Of a DNA stretch of 45,170 nucleotides, positions 34,493 through 42,428 are shown piece after piece; within the stretch, counting starts at the first letter, position 1; each line of letters opens with the position of its first letter. A model generated the notes under the pieces. The model was not told the DNA's origin and searched no databases. It saw only the letters and a program-made list of their open reading frames with translations. Source of the DNA: Gammaproteobacteria bacterium UBA7310 (GTDB lineage: Bacteria > Pseudomonadota > Gammaproteobacteria > Pseudomonadales > Ketobacteraceae); assembly GCA_002471665.1 (NCBI GenBank), contig DKQK01000061.1, forward strand, positions 1 to 45,170. The letters are read 5' to 3'. A program made the translations under genes and the position numbers.

Positions 34493-34514
34493 ACGGGGCA
34501 GAAAACGGCCCCGT
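34493..34514 (-). terminator. Hairpin after the DUF3570 gene, possible terminator
   Basis: ACGGGGC (34493-34499) and GCCCCGT (34508-34514) form a perfect 7-bp stem with an 8-base loop, 17 bp past the DUF3570 stop on the minus strand. There is no strong U-run after it, so it is a probable rather than certain terminator. The 135-bp gap also carries the promoter side of the downstream regulator gene. Confidence 0.45.
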
Positions 34515-34530
34515 TATATCGGATCGGTAT

Positions 34531-35670
34531 TTAGAACCAGGCGGATATGAAGAAACGAATTACATCGGCGTCTAAACTGTATAGGGATTCCGTGCCGGGG
34601 GTGCGATTGGTTTGGCGGGCATCCCGGAAGTTCTCGTACTCCAGGCTCATCATGTCCCAGGCCAGGCTCACTGATGCCTTTTCCAGCCAGTCATGGCTCC
34701 AGCCGGTGTCGATTTCGTAGGATACCTTAAAGCCGATGGTGTTGTTGGTATAGGTGCTGAGCTCTTTATCCCGTGCCATGTAATTCTGGAAGTCGGCGGT
34801 CGGGAACAGGTCCGAGTAGAAGTCGGCTTCATTCTGAGAGTAGTAACGATAGTGAACGTCAATGATCCAGTGATCATTGATAGGATGCGTATAGCCCAGG
34901 TCCATGTTATAGGCATTGATACCCCAGGTGTCGTTGAAGCGGCGGTACTCAAAGCCAAAGGCGGCCCGGTAGGGCATGTAGTAGCGGCCGCGTACGGCAA
35001 ACGCATGGCTGGTACGGGTCTCCGGATATTTCTCGGTGAGGTAGCTGGCGCCACTGCCATCCACATAGCGGTAAGTACGATAGGGGTTGTTGAGGTAGCC
35101 TTCGTCGGTAATGGCATGGTAGATGAAATTCATCAGCAGGTTTTTCGTCATCACCTGAGTCCAGCTGAACTGGTAGGACTGGGTGCGCTTGTCTTCCTCA
35201 AAGGTGGGGTCAGTGCTTTTGCCAACGGTATCGTTGCCGATGGCGTAACTCAGGCTCAGGGTGCTGAGATCGCCAAAGAAATCCTGGCTGATGCCCAGGG
35301 AGTAGGTATCGGCTTCATAATCGTTCTCGGAGCTGTTGGAGTAGCCCACGGAGATTATGGTTTTGTTGAGCAGGTAGTCGGCACCGATGTCGTATTGGGT
35401 GCGTTCTTCGGCGTACTCGCTGGCGTTGACCTGAACATCAATGGAGGCGCCGGATATTTCATCCACGTAGTATTGCGCGCTGACGGAAACATCATCGGTA
35501 ACACTTTTGCGCACCAGTACCGCCGGGCCGTCGATTTTAACACCACCGCCATCGTAACTGTGGTACATCACATCCGCGCGATCGGCGGGCAGGACCGCAG
35601 CCCACAGGCTGCCGCTGATCAGGGCCAGTAGCAGGCAGGCAAGGGGATACCGGGGATTAGTTGCAACCAC
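34531..35670 (-). CDS. DUF3570 family outer-membrane beta-barrel protein
   Basis: 379 residues if started at GTG 35670, which has GGAGG five bases upstream and gives a clean signal peptide ending SLWA. The rest is rich in alternating beta strands with aromatic residues and ends RFFISAWF, a terminal Phe typical of outer-membrane barrels. The motif DVMYHSYDGGGVKIDGPAVL near the mature N-terminus and repeated YxxxS strands match DUF3570. The function of the family is not established. It overlaps the DUF4266 gene by 14 bp and follows a thioredoxin gene, a combination I know from other proteobacteria. Confidence 0.82.
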   Translation of the reverse strand: MVATNPRYPLACLLLALISGSLWAAVLPADRADVMYHSYDGGGVKIDGPAVLVRKSVTDDVSVSAQYYVDEISGASIDVQVNASEYAEERTQYDIGADYLLNKTIISVGYSNSSENDYEADTYSLGISQDFFGDLSTLSLSYAIGNDTVGKSTDPTFEEDKRTQSYQFSWTQVMTKNLLMNFIYHAITDEGYLNNPYRTYRYVDGSGASYLTEKYPETRTSHAFAVRGRYYMPYRAAFGFEYRRFNDTWGINAYNMDLGYTHPINDHWIIDVHYRYYSQNEADFYSDLFPTADFQNYMARDKELSTYTNNTIGFKVSYEIDTGWSHDWLEKASVSLAWDMMSLEYENFRDARQTNRTPGTESLYSLDADVIRFFISAWF

Positions 35671-35908
35671 AGCCGCCTCCGCCGCCACCTTCCGCGCCAC
35701 GGGCCGCTTCCCGCGCCTGATAGACATGGTGCATGTAACCGGATTCCACCGGGTCCATACTGAACTGCATGATGGGGTCCGCCAGATTGTTGCGCTCATA
35801 GGGTTTTACCCAGGGCTGAATCGGGCTGCAGCCACCGAGGGCCAGCAGCAGAAGCAGGCCTCCCAGAGGCAGCGCTTGAAACCATTTATTGCTGTGCAAT
35901 GAAGGCAT
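35657..35908 (-). CDS. DUF4266 small lipoprotein with Gly6-Cys-Gly-Cys tail
   Basis: 83 residues. The lipobox LGGC (Cys27) follows a hydrophobic signal. The mature part reads YERNNLADPIMQFSMDP and HVYQAREAARGAEG, then six glycines and CGCN at the C-terminus, as in DUF4266. ATG 35908 is used; an in-frame TTG lies two codons earlier. The tail codons also contain the GGAGG that serves as ribosome binding site for the next gene, whose GTG lies within this one. The paired cysteines could bind metal or be redox-active, and the thioredoxin gene is next door. Neither is proven. Confidence 0.8.
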   Translation of the reverse strand: MPSLHSNKWFQALPLGGLLLLLALGGCSPIQPWVKPYERNNLADPIMQFSMDPVESGYMHHVYQAREAARGAEGGGGGGCGCN

Positions 35909-35923
35909 ATTCAATCAACACTT

Positions 35924-36439
35924 TTATTCGCGAATCAGTTGTCGGATCTGTTTTTCGTAATCTTTTTCGTAACCGGGCTTATAGCCCCGGTGCAGGAAGC
36001 GCATGTTGCCTTTGCGGTCCACCATCACGGTGCTGGGCATGGAATCCACGTTGTACAACTGGCTGACCCGGTTCTTGGTATCGTACCCAACCGGAAAGCT
36101 CACGCCGGTTTCTTTCAACAGCGCCTGGGCATCCTGCGGATTGGCATCCACATTGACCCCATACACAATAAAGCCCAGTTTCTTGTACTTCTGAAACAGC
36201 TCTTCAATGAGCGGCATTTCCTCGCGGCAGGGGCCGCACCAGGAAGCCCAGAAGTTGATCATCACCACATTGCCCTGCAGTTGGGAAAGCTTGAGTTTCT
36301 TTTTGCCGGCCAGGGGCAGTGTGAAATCCGGTGCCGGCCCTTGCAGCGGCTCGGATTTGGCGTACAGGTTACTGCCCAGCAGCAGGCCGGGCAGCAACAG
36401 CACGGCTGCCAGCAGGCGGATCAGGTCAGGTTTCGTCAT
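35924..36439 (-). CDS. TlpA-like periplasmic thioredoxin
   Basis: 171 residues. An N-terminal signal or anchor (about 7-27) leads to a thioredoxin fold with APDFTLPLAGKKKLKLSQLQ, the redox pair C68-GP-C71 in FWASWCGPCREEMP, and the cis-proline loop DSMPSTVMVD. Such proteins reduce disulfides in the periplasm, for example in cytochrome c maturation, which would suit the heme-motif proteins encoded nearby. ATG 36439 has AGGC upstream and is preferred to an ATG at 36454. It precedes the DUF4266 gene by 15 bp. Confidence 0.9.
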   Translation of the reverse strand: MTKPDLIRLLAAVLLLPGLLLGSNLYAKSEPLQGPAPDFTLPLAGKKKLKLSQLQGNVVMINFWASWCGPCREEMPLIEELFQKYKKLGFIVYGVNVDANPQDAQALLKETGVSFPVGYDTKNRVSQLYNVDSMPSTVMVDRKGNMRFLHRGYKPGYEKDYEKQIRQLIRE

Positions 36440-36475
36440 AGCGGTATGCCTCATACAATGAATGGAGCCCCCGGT

Positions 36476-37135
36476 TTAGAAAAAATACGTCAGGCTGGTG
36501 GTGTACTGCATGTTGTGTGCAGAACCATCGCTGCCATCGCTCAGTTCTTTTAATTTGTCGGTCATGATGTCCTGGAAGGTGACGTGCACCGCCAGCGCAT
36601 CGGTGGCTATCAGCCGCAGCCCCATACCCAGGTTGAGGGCGAATTCCTTCTCGCCAAAGAAATCCACCGTGCCGCCGCCGGCCAGCACGTAAATGGAGGT
36701 GTTGAAAGCCCAATCGCGGGTGATGAACACTTCTCCCGGCAGCAGATTGAAGCCCATGGATAGATTGTAGTAGGTGAAATCCCGGTTATCGTCGGTGGCG
36801 AGGGTGATCTCACCACTGACGTATTCGGCGGGTGTGTCCCCCACGGTGGTCATGCCGTAGTTGGCTTCGAAGAACAGATCCTCATTGACGTGCCAGGCGC
36901 CACGGACACCATACAGTTCATGGGTACCGAAATGTTCCACGCTCATATAGCCCAGAAACAAGCCCACCTCAAAATTCTCATCGTCGATATCGGCGTCCTT
37001 CAGACCCAGGCGCACCACGTTGGGATCAATGACCGGCGGCTCCTGCAGAATGCTTTCTTCCGCATGGCTGGCGGTGGTGGCGCCCAGGGTCAGAATCAGG
37101 GCGCTCAGAAAAAGGCGGATAAACCGATTGTCCAT
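36476..37135 (-). CDS. Small outer-membrane beta-barrel protein
   Basis: 219 residues. A signal peptide ends at TASHA (about 25). The mature part starts with a short acidic, proline-containing segment (EPPVIDPN), then about eight beta strands such as FEVGLFLGYMSVEHFG, ELYGVRGAWHVNEDLFFEAN and YVLAGGGTVDFFG, ending TSLTYFF with the terminal Phe of barrels. It resembles OmpA-like or OMP_b-brl-type small barrels, including a family often found in myxobacteria and relatives. Its start overlaps the SH3-barrel gene by 31 bp. Function unknown. Confidence 0.78.
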   Translation of the reverse strand: MDNRFIRLFLSALILTLGATTASHAEESILQEPPVIDPNVVRLGLKDADIDDENFEVGLFLGYMSVEHFGTHELYGVRGAWHVNEDLFFEANYGMTTVGDTPAEYVSGEITLATDDNRDFTYYNLSMGFNLLPGEVFITRDWAFNTSIYVLAGGGTVDFFGEKEFALNLGMGLRLIATDALAVHVTFQDIMTDKLKELSDGSDGSAHNMQYTTSLTYFF

Positions 37136-37845
37136 TCGTCACTCTCTTCGTTTTGTTCTTGGTCTGTGAGTATCACGGTATTGCGATACTCAAAGCGGGC
37201 CATCAATTGGCGCGCCAGATAAACCCGTAAACCCAGGCCCGCGTGCAGGGTCTGATCGGTACGGCTGCTCAACTGCACTTCGGTGCTCGCGTAACTGGTT
37301 TGTTTGGCGCCGCCACCCAGAGTGATGTAGGGAGAATAGCGCCACTGGGGCCAGGGTTGGTGTGTCAGGCTCAGGTTGAGAAACTGAAAATCCACGCTGG
37401 TACCGAAGGCTTCCCCCAGGGTGGCTTCAAGGGACAGATTGTCGGTGAAATAGTAGCCCAGGTAGGCATCACTGGTGCGGGCGCCGGCAAAGGTGCCCAC
37501 TTTGAATCCGGCCTCCCAGCGACGGTGTATAAAGTCGCCTTCGCCAACAGTACGAATGGCAGTGGGTTCGCCATCAGGATCCAGGGTTTTGGCCATGTCG
37601 TCCTGGTGTGCCCAGCCCTCAAAGCCCTTGCGGTTGCGAACCTTGATCCAGTCGGTACGGCGCACCATGACTTCCACCCAGTCACCCCGTTCCACAATCT
37701 GGGTTACCGGGTAGCCGCGGCCGGGTCCGGTATGCAGGTCAAGGTAGGGCTCGGCGACCTTAACCGATGGGTATTCTGTGGCCTGAACGTGTCCAATGCC
37801 CGCGCAACAGAGGATTATAATGCTTAACAGAATCCGGACAGTCAT
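37105..37845 (-). CDS. SH3 domain plus outer-membrane beta-barrel protein
   Basis: 246 residues from ATG 37845, which gives a standard signal peptide ending HVQA; an ATG at 37905 would add 20 charged residues, and neither has a good ribosome binding site. The N-terminal SH3_3-type domain (about 25-85) has LDLHTGPGRGYPVTQ and FEGWAHQDDM, and can bind cell-wall peptides in other proteins. The C-terminal barrel has GYYFTDNLSLEATLGEAFG and ends TIGLSAFF. It is paralogous in its barrel part to the next gene. It may link the outer membrane to peptidoglycan. Function unknown. Confidence 0.78.
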   Translation of the reverse strand: MTVRILLSIIILCCAGIGHVQATEYPSVKVAEPYLDLHTGPGRGYPVTQIVERGDWVEVMVRRTDWIKVRNRKGFEGWAHQDDMAKTLDPDGEPTAIRTVGEGDFIHRRWEAGFKVGTFAGARTSDAYLGYYFTDNLSLEATLGEAFGTSVDFQFLNLSLTHQPWPQWRYSPYITLGGGAKQTSYASTEVQLSSRTDQTLHAGLGLRVYLARQLMARFEYRNTVILTDQEQNEESDEWTIGLSAFF

Positions 37846-37912
37846 GGAGTAAGTCGGGCGCCTTCTTTTTTGTTGGATTGAGATAAGGTCTTGTTTTGTG
37901 GCCATTCTATAG

Positions 37913-37944
37913 CATTGCGGTGGGTGCAGCTACCCACCGCAATG
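37913..37944 (-). terminator. Strong 13-bp hairpin after the HzsA-like gene
   Basis: The 13 bases 37913-37925 and 37932-37944 are perfect reverse complements around a 6-base loop (GCAGCT), starting about 6 bp past the stop codon of the large lipoprotein on the minus strand. It is a good terminator stem or 3'-end protector, but only an AT-rich stretch and no U-run follows. It separates the large lipoprotein from the barrel genes. Confidence 0.6.
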
Positions 37945-37950
37945 GCTTTA

Positions 37951-40758
37951 TCAGTTGGCTTCCGGCGCCTCACCCAGGTCGTTATAGTATTGTCCGCCAA
38001 TGTCCAGCCACTCGGCGATCAGGCGCAGTTCCGCAGGGTGCAGATAGTCTTCGTGGCTGCCGCCGGTGCCGAACAGGTTAAAAAAGCGGCTGCTGGCCAG
38101 GGCGCCGTTGGGGGATACATAGGGGCCTTCGGTGGCGGGGCAGAAATCGGTTTCTACCACCTGAATACCGTTTTCATCTAACACCGGTTCGCCGTCGTCA
38201 TTGAAGACTGGTGTATCCACTGTGCAGTCCACTACGTTGCCCATGCCGTCATCCACCTGTGCTACGTCGGCATAGAACAGGTCCAGATAGGAGCGTATGC
38301 GGATGCGGTTGTTATTGGAATTGTCCAATTCACTGGTCAATTCCAGCTGGCCTGCCGGCACCATGGGTTGAGCCAGGTCGTCGGTGCGGGAGTGGCAACG
38401 GGTGCAGACCGCGGGCTGGCCATCGGTGGCCAGGTTGGTGCGGGCATATTCCCACAGGGGCTGGATATGGTCGGGGTAATTGATGCGGATACGGCAGCGA
38501 TAGTTCCAACTGTTGCAGAAGGCGTTGATGGGCAGCAAGTCGTCATCGTTGGCAAAGGCTTCGATATTGGCGTACCAGGGGGCATCGGCCAGCCGTTCCG
38601 GGGTGCTGCTTTCCAGCTCCAGGTCGGCCGGGGTGATGTCGGCCATGGGGTCGTTATCCAGCCAGGTGAAGGTAAAACGCGGATCCCGGTTCAGCTTCAG
38701 CATCTCGTCGGCGGTGGTGAGCACCGATTCGATATAGGCGAACTTCGATTCCGCCATGGTGGGGTTGAGGCCGTCCCCATTGGCGCCGTTGACGTTGGCC
38801 ACAATCTCATTGGTGGCGCCGGTGTAGGCGAAGCCGGTGAATTGCCCTGTATTGGTGCTGTCCGGCTGGGCATTGAAGCGGCCATGGGGTTCTTCACTGT
38901 TGCGGGTGTGGCAGCCTTTGCATTCCAGGACCTCACCGGGGCGCACGCTGATCCAGTTCTGATGGCGGGCCGTGAGTCGCTTGCCGCCGTCGTCGGTAAT
39001 GCTGATCATCAGGGGTACGTTGGCCGGAACACGTACCTTCACCGAGCCGTCGGGCTCAATCGGGGCGTAGCCCAGGATCTCTTTCATGCGTTGGGCGCCG
39101 GCTCGGCCGAATACCTCGTTATCCGGTTGGCGAATGTCGCGGTCGGCTTCGGGTACCCCTTTGATGACCCGCAAAAAGCGCGCAATGCGGTTGTCGGCGC
39201 TGGTGGTGGAGGGGTTGGCCTGCGCGCTGTAGGTGGCGCTCATGTCGGTGCCGGCAAAGAGCAGGGCCCCATCGGTTTCGTACACATTGCGGATATGCAG
39301 CACCCCTTCCTGGTTCTGGCACAGGTCCACCTGGGTGGTGCTGTCCAGCTTGTAATTGGGCAACAGGCAGTTGTTGGCCGCGTAATCCTGATCATCAAAA
39401 AAGCGGCTGGGAGAGGTGCGCCTGTACCCCAGGGCAATATCCGTGATCACTATCCCGGTGCGGCCGGCAATGATTGGGGTCTGCGTGTTTTCATTGTAAT
39501 TCAGCATCCAGATACCGTAGGCGGGGGTGGCCGGAGTGGCGCCGGAGGCGTTCATGGAGTTGCTGTTACAGGGCAGAATCAGCTCACCGTTGGCCACGCG
39601 GCACAGGCTCCAGCTGGCCAGGGCGCGATTGGTGTTGTCCCACAGTGGATGAAAGTCGGCGTAGTAACCGCCGGTGGAGTAGGTGCTGTTGGTGTCCACG
39701 TTGGTGTCGGTGATGCTGCTTTGGGCCGGACCGCTGCCATTGGTGAGGGCAGTGGGCTGGGTATTGTCGATGTAATTCTCATAGTCGATGGTGATGAAGT
39801 CGCCACCGTAATAATCGCTGTCCATGGGCCGTGCCAGCACGAACAGGTCACCATCGGGCAGGACATTGGATTTGATAAACTGAAAGTCCGATCCGCCACT
39901 GCCGGTGTCATGGCTGTGCATGCCGTAGACGATGCGATTGTTGGTGCCATCGGGATTAACCTGATACAGGTTCATGGCATTACGGCCAAAATTATCCCAG
40001 CGGGTGTACATTATGCTGCCATCGGGTAACACCGCCGGATAGGCATCGTGGCTCATGTTGAAGGTGATCTGGCGGATGTTCTGGCCATCGGCGGACATAA
40101 CGTGCAGGTTGAGAGCCCGTTGCTGGCGGCTTTCCTCCAGGCCTGAATAGGAGCCGAATCCGCTGGTTTCGAGGTTGATTTCGCGGGTTTTCTTTTGCCG
40201 GGTGGAGGCAAAGACAATGTCGCCGCTGGGCAGGTAGCGGGGGGTGATTTCGTGATTGACCTTGGAGGTGTCGTCATTGCTGATGAGCGCGCGAAAGGTG
40301 TCGTTTTCGATATCGTATTCGTACAGATCCCAGGTGTATTCAACGTTGTCATCCTCATCGGGATCTTCCCGGCGCACGGAAAACACCAGATAGAGGCCGT
40401 CGTAGGACACATCCAGATCCCGGAAATCACAGTTGCCGGAGCAGATGCGTCTGCCCAGATCTTCCTCCGGGGCATTCAAAGTGGCGCGGGCCTTTTTGAT
40501 CAACCGGCCGCCGCCGATAAAGCGTATCGGATCGCTCAGCTCATCGGCGGCCGATGTAATGCGTCGCTCAATAAAAAACAGAGGCGTACCCTGAGACAGT
40601 GGATCCTGATCCCCCGGATTGGTGCCCCCCGGCAACTTATCGTCGCTGCCGCAGCCACTGAGCAACAGGTTGCCCCCCAAGAGCAACAGGAGCAGGGTGC
40701 GGATGCGGGCTCGTTTCAGGTTCACCTTGAACCCGGAATTCAGGACATAACTATTCAT
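37951..40758 (-). CDS. HzsA-related lipoprotein with propeller-like part and two c-type heme motifs
   Basis: 935 residues. The lipobox LSGC (Cys36) makes it a lipoprotein. Residues 60-560 have WD40/TolB-like repeats such as DLDVSYDGLYLVFSVRR, HEITPRYLPSGDIVFASTR and DAYPAVLPDGSIMYTRWD. The C-terminal part has CKGCH at 613-617 and CTRCH at 785-789, expected to bind heme c, and EPDGSVKVRVPANVPL before them. The layout resembles proteins annotated as hydrazine synthase alpha middle-domain related, but no other anammox genes are present and no such activity is claimed. ATG 40758 has GGAA upstream. It is divergent from the one-heme-motif gene at 41151. Confidence 0.82.
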   Translation of the reverse strand: MNSYVLNSGFKVNLKRARIRTLLLLLLGGNLLLSGCGSDDKLPGGTNPGDQDPLSQGTPLFFIERRITSAADELSDPIRFIGGGRLIKKARATLNAPEEDLGRRICSGNCDFRDLDVSYDGLYLVFSVRREDPDEDDNVEYTWDLYEYDIENDTFRALISNDDTSKVNHEITPRYLPSGDIVFASTRQKKTREINLETSGFGSYSGLEESRQQRALNLHVMSADGQNIRQITFNMSHDAYPAVLPDGSIMYTRWDNFGRNAMNLYQVNPDGTNNRIVYGMHSHDTGSGGSDFQFIKSNVLPDGDLFVLARPMDSDYYGGDFITIDYENYIDNTQPTALTNGSGPAQSSITDTNVDTNSTYSTGGYYADFHPLWDNTNRALASWSLCRVANGELILPCNSNSMNASGATPATPAYGIWMLNYNENTQTPIIAGRTGIVITDIALGYRRTSPSRFFDDQDYAANNCLLPNYKLDSTTQVDLCQNQEGVLHIRNVYETDGALLFAGTDMSATYSAQANPSTTSADNRIARFLRVIKGVPEADRDIRQPDNEVFGRAGAQRMKEILGYAPIEPDGSVKVRVPANVPLMISITDDGGKRLTARHQNWISVRPGEVLECKGCHTRNSEEPHGRFNAQPDSTNTGQFTGFAYTGATNEIVANVNGANGDGLNPTMAESKFAYIESVLTTADEMLKLNRDPRFTFTWLDNDPMADITPADLELESSTPERLADAPWYANIEAFANDDDLLPINAFCNSWNYRCRIRINYPDHIQPLWEYARTNLATDGQPAVCTRCHSRTDDLAQPMVPAGQLELTSELDNSNNNRIRIRSYLDLFYADVAQVDDGMGNVVDCTVDTPVFNDDGEPVLDENGIQVVETDFCPATEGPYVSPNGALASSRFFNLFGTGGSHEDYLHPAELRLIAEWLDIGGQYYNDLGEAPEAN

Positions 40759-41150
40759 TTTTTTATTCCAAAATGCATGGCAAGGGGCGGTGGCACCCTA
40801 TTTGCCCGGCTGCGTTCTTGTCAGTATGTAAAGTTTGGCACGTCCTACCTGGCCGGAAGTTTGGACTGATTCACAGTGTGGGTATTCTCTTTTCTGTGAA
40901 TGGTCAGTTTGCGATACCGGTCACGCATTACCCAGTCATCCGGTGTTTAAACTGAAACAGTACTTTCTGTATATCTGCGTCAACAAGAATAAATATGGTT
41001 GAAGGCAGGCAATGGGACAACAACGTTAGTACGCGGAATCGGCCCGTTTGTCTAAATATCAGCCAGTTATAAAGAATGATGATTAAGCTTCAAGAAGTGG
41101 TCTGTGCGCTGTTGCAATTTGGATCAGCCAGGAATGATAGGTGTAGCACC
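40759..41150. promoter_or_regulatory. Divergent control region with TTCACAG-N17-CTGTGAA repeat
   Basis: This 392-bp non-coding gap separates the minus-strand lipoprotein gene from the plus-strand heme-protein genes, so it must hold both promoters. The only clear structure is TTCACAG (40870-40876) with CTGTGAA (40894-40900), a perfect inverted repeat spaced by 17 bases. It could be an operator with half-sites about two helical turns apart. No FNR, Fur or CRP consensus and no convincing sigma70 promoter was found. Confidence 0.35.
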
Positions 41151-42383
41151 ATGTTAAAAATGAGAAAGGTAAACCTAGCGCGCAGCGCGGGTGCCGTCAT
41201 GCTGGGCATGGCCATCGCCATGACCGGTTCCCTGGCCCAGGCCGGGGCGCGGGATCAGGCCAAGCGCATGTACGACCGCATTGCCGGCGTACCTCCCACA
41301 GAAGCTGAGTTGAACGCCATGATGGCCATCATGGACGCTGACAACGATGATGTGACCGACAGTGACGCCGCTGCCCAGGCTGCCGCCGAGCTGGCGTTGG
41401 ATTCATCCGGTTTTTACAACGTTACCCTGAAAAACATGGCAACGCCCTGGACCAACGAGGAGCAGACCCTGTTTGCGGACCTGAACGATTTCACCGCCAC
41501 GGTCATTGGTTTGGTGCGCGATGGCGATGATTTCCGCAAGGTGCTCTACGATGATGTGATTTATGTGGGTGCCATCGGTGGAATTTCACCGTACTCCAAC
41601 GATTCCAACGATCATTACGTGGAGTTGGAGGCCAGTGGTGAAAATCTGGGGGATCCGGCCGTGCTGGAACGGCGTACCCAGTCCAGCGTCACGGCGCTGG
41701 ATTCCGCCGCCACCGCTGGTGTGATGACCACGCGGGCGGCAGCCAAAGCGTTCTTTGTGGCCGGTACCAACCGCGCCATGTTCCGCTTTACCATGATGAA
41801 TTTTATGTGCCGCGATCTGGAGCAGGTGCAGGATACCTCACGTACACCGGATCGCATTCGTCAGGATGTCTCCCGCAGCCCCGGTGGTGACAGCCGGATT
41901 TTCCTCAACCGTTGCGTAGGTTGTCATTCCGGTATGGACCCGTTGGCGCAGGCCTTTGCCTATTACAACTGGACCGGTGAGGAAGGCACCGAAGCGGGGC
42001 GGCTGCAATACACTGCCAATTCGGTGCAACCCAAGTACCTGATCAATGCCGATAATTTCCGCTACGGATACGCCACTCCCAATGATAATTGGGACAACTA
42101 CTGGCGCGAAGGCCCCAACTCCGTATTGGGCTGGAATGCAACGCCCTTTACCGGCAATACCGGTTCCGGCAGCGGCGCCAAGTCCATGGGGGCTGAACTG
42201 GCTCATTCCGACGCCTTTGCCGAATGCCAGGTGAAGAAAGTGTTTACAACCGTTTGCTTGCACGAACCCACCACCAGTGCGGATCACGCGCAAGTGTCAT
42301 CCATGGTGAGCAACCTGGAAGCCAGCAACTACAACCTGCAGACTGCGTTCGTCGATGCCGCAGCCTACTGCCGTGGCGATTGA
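41151..42383 (+). CDS. Exported one-heme-motif protein, DUF1588/PSD1-like
   Basis: 410 residues. A signal peptide ends at SLAQA (about 31). The mature start RMYDRIAGVPPTEAELNAM recalls the opening of Planctomycete-type cytochrome proteins, and the region around RCVGCHSGMDPLAQAF (heme motif C255-H259) resembles DUF1588, where R-x-C-x2-CH-x2-MDP is typical. Only one CxxCH motif is present. ATG 41151 has AGG nine bases upstream; an in-frame ATG at 41076 would add 25 residues with no signal logic. It is followed after 45 bp by the LamG gene. Function unknown. Confidence 0.72.
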   Translation: MLKMRKVNLARSAGAVMLGMAIAMTGSLAQAGARDQAKRMYDRIAGVPPTEAELNAMMAIMDADNDDVTDSDAAAQAAAELALDSSGFYNVTLKNMATPWTNEEQTLFADLNDFTATVIGLVRDGDDFRKVLYDDVIYVGAIGGISPYSNDSNDHYVELEASGENLGDPAVLERRTQSSVTALDSAATAGVMTTRAAAKAFFVAGTNRAMFRFTMMNFMCRDLEQVQDTSRTPDRIRQDVSRSPGGDSRIFLNRCVGCHSGMDPLAQAFAYYNWTGEEGTEAGRLQYTANSVQPKYLINADNFRYGYATPNDNWDNYWREGPNSVLGWNATPFTGNTGSGSGAKSMGAELAHSDAFAECQVKKVFTTVCLHEPTTSADHAQVSSMVSNLEASNYNLQTAFVDAAAYCRGD

Positions 42384-42428
42384 GCCCCTGTGTTGTAACG
42401 GCCTGACTGGATACTGTGGAGAATTAAA

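Noticed and set aside
38368..40029. Long open frame (about 550 codons) opposite the HzsA-like gene
   Set aside because: Composition is Gly/Val-rich with no motif, and the sense gene has a signal, heme motifs and a ribosome binding site.
37951..40758. Anammox hydrazine synthesis
   Set aside because: Only an HzsA-like layout is seen; no beta/gamma subunits, hydrazine dehydrogenase or anammoxosome genes are present.
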